DNA from: Microbacteriaceae bacterium | GTDB taxonomy: Bacteria > Actinomycetota > Actinomycetes > Actinomycetales > Microbacteriaceae | DNA length: 5,651 nt | NCBI GenBank assembly: GCA_025463665.1 | Contig: JAODAY010000159.1 | Span: 1-5,651 of the forward strand | Direction: 5' to 3' | Part shown: positions 5,387 through 5,651 of the stretch, piece by piece | Position numbering within the stretch: the first letter of the stretch is position 1 | Layout: each line of letters opens with the position of its first letter | Made by a program: the position numbers and the translations under genes | The notes under the pieces: generated by a model | Database searches by the model: none | What the model saw: the letters and a program-made list of their open reading frames with translations, nothing else | What the model was told of the DNA's origin: nothing

Positions 5387-5570
5387 CGCTGCCATGGCAA
5401 AGCGCGATGACCGCGCGGAGCCGCCAGACGTGACGATTCACGGTCGCGAGCGTCGTGGGCCGGGGCAACCAGACGTCCAATCCAGGTGCACGCGCTTCGG
5501 TCATGCCGATGAAATGGCGTCGATAATCCCGATGAACCTGCCTCGATTACTGATCGCCGCGGCACGCTGA
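5387..5570. other. Intergenic stretch with no supported gene
   Basis: Between the HNH stop and the hisS promoter region I find no convincing gene, tRNA, T-box or strong terminator. A short dyad CGTGA-cgat-TCACG sits at 5429-5442 without a T-run. A possible 59-codon frame from an ATG at 5394 lacks a ribosome site and recognisable motifs. Confidence 0.5.
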
Positions 5571-5576
5571 GACAAT
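5571..5576 (+). promoter_or_regulatory. Candidate -10 element of hisS
   Basis: GACAAT matches four of six -10 bases, with the key A and T in place, and is six bases before the hisS ATG, again the leaderless arrangement. No good -35 is visible; TTACTG at 5547-5552 is at 18-base spacing but is a poor match. Confidence 0.4.
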
Positions 5577-5582
5577 CGACAC

Positions 5583-5651
5583 ATGGCTTCCCCCGTTAAC
5601 GCCCCGCGCGGTATGCGCGATTTCCTGCCCGCAGAGAAGGCGCGACGCGAG
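5583..5651 (+). CDS. hisS: Histidyl-tRNA synthetase, N-terminal fragment (3' end outside window)
   Basis: Only 23 codons are present, starting at the ATG at 5583. The peptide contains APRGMRDFLPAEKARRE, the hallmark N-terminus of class II histidyl-tRNA synthetase (the PKGTRDFLP-type motif), which precedes motif 1 of the catalytic core. The enzyme charges tRNA-His with histidine in the cytosol and is essential. No Shine-Dalgarno sequence is visible; the -10-like GACAAT six bases upstream suggests a leaderless mRNA. The gene appears to have its own promoter, separate from the SOS-type nuclease gene before it. Assignment is strong despite the short fragment because this motif is very specific; an ATP phosphoribosyltransferase regulatory subunit (HisZ) is a less likely alternative. 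Confidence 0.9.
   Translation, partial: MASPVNAPRGMRDFLPAEKARRE

Noticed and set aside
5429..5442. CGTGA/TCACG dyad as terminator of the HNH gene
   Set aside because: Only five base pairs and no T-run follows.
5394..5570. Possible 59-codon plus-strand small gene before hisS
   Set aside because: No ribosome site, no -10 at leaderless distance, Arg-rich with no motif; the frame is a continuation of an out-of-frame shadow of the HNH gene.
5387..5582. T-box or other riboswitch leader for hisS
   Set aside because: No T-box consensus, no specifier stem and the -10-like element abuts the start codon, leaving no leader.

Overview
The window is GC-rich (roughly two-thirds G+C) and its coding regions show strong third-position G/C bias. 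The genes read as those of an actinobacterium, most likely a member of Microbacteriaceae. The pointers are a DUF222/HNH (13E12-type) nuclease gene with a mycobacterial-type LexA box, GTG starts, and several start codons placed as expected for leaderless mRNAs. The taxon is an inference from style and gene content, not from a marker search.

Left block, 1-2587, plus strand: three tightly overlapping genes that look like one operon. They are the C-terminal part of a SUMF1/FGE-sulfatase-domain protein (cut by the window edge, no cysteine in the visible part), a complete family III (CaiB/BaiF) CoA-transferase, and a complete HpcH/HpaI (CitE-like) CoA-ester lyase. The overlaps are 8 bp and 4 bp, which suggests translational coupling. 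A transferase that activates a hydroxy- or dicarboxylic acid as its CoA thioester, followed by a lyase that splits a beta-hydroxyacyl-CoA, makes a coherent short catabolic route. The substrate cannot be read from the sequence.

Middle block, 2588-3667: a small minus-strand gene of unknown function abuts the lyase gene with no gap. It is divergent from mazG, a nucleotide pyrophosphohydrolase gene. The 84-bp divergent intergenic region holds two perfect 7-bp inverted repeats.

Right block, 3668-5651: a 96-bp regulatory region contains a candidate intrinsic terminator for mazG, a perfect TTATCCACA DnaA-type box in the terminator loop, a pyrimidine-rich tract and a perfect TCGAAC-N4-GTTCGA LexA/SOS box. 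It precedes a 540-residue DUF222/HNH endonuclease gene with a highly repetitive Gly/Val/Asp/Pro tail. After 196 bp with no supported gene, the window ends in the first 23 codons of hisS (histidyl-tRNA synthetase).

The most interesting part is the control region of the DUF222/HNH gene, which points to a damage-inducible nuclease with a possible link to DnaA. No CRISPR array, tRNA, rRNA or recognisable insertion sequence was seen.
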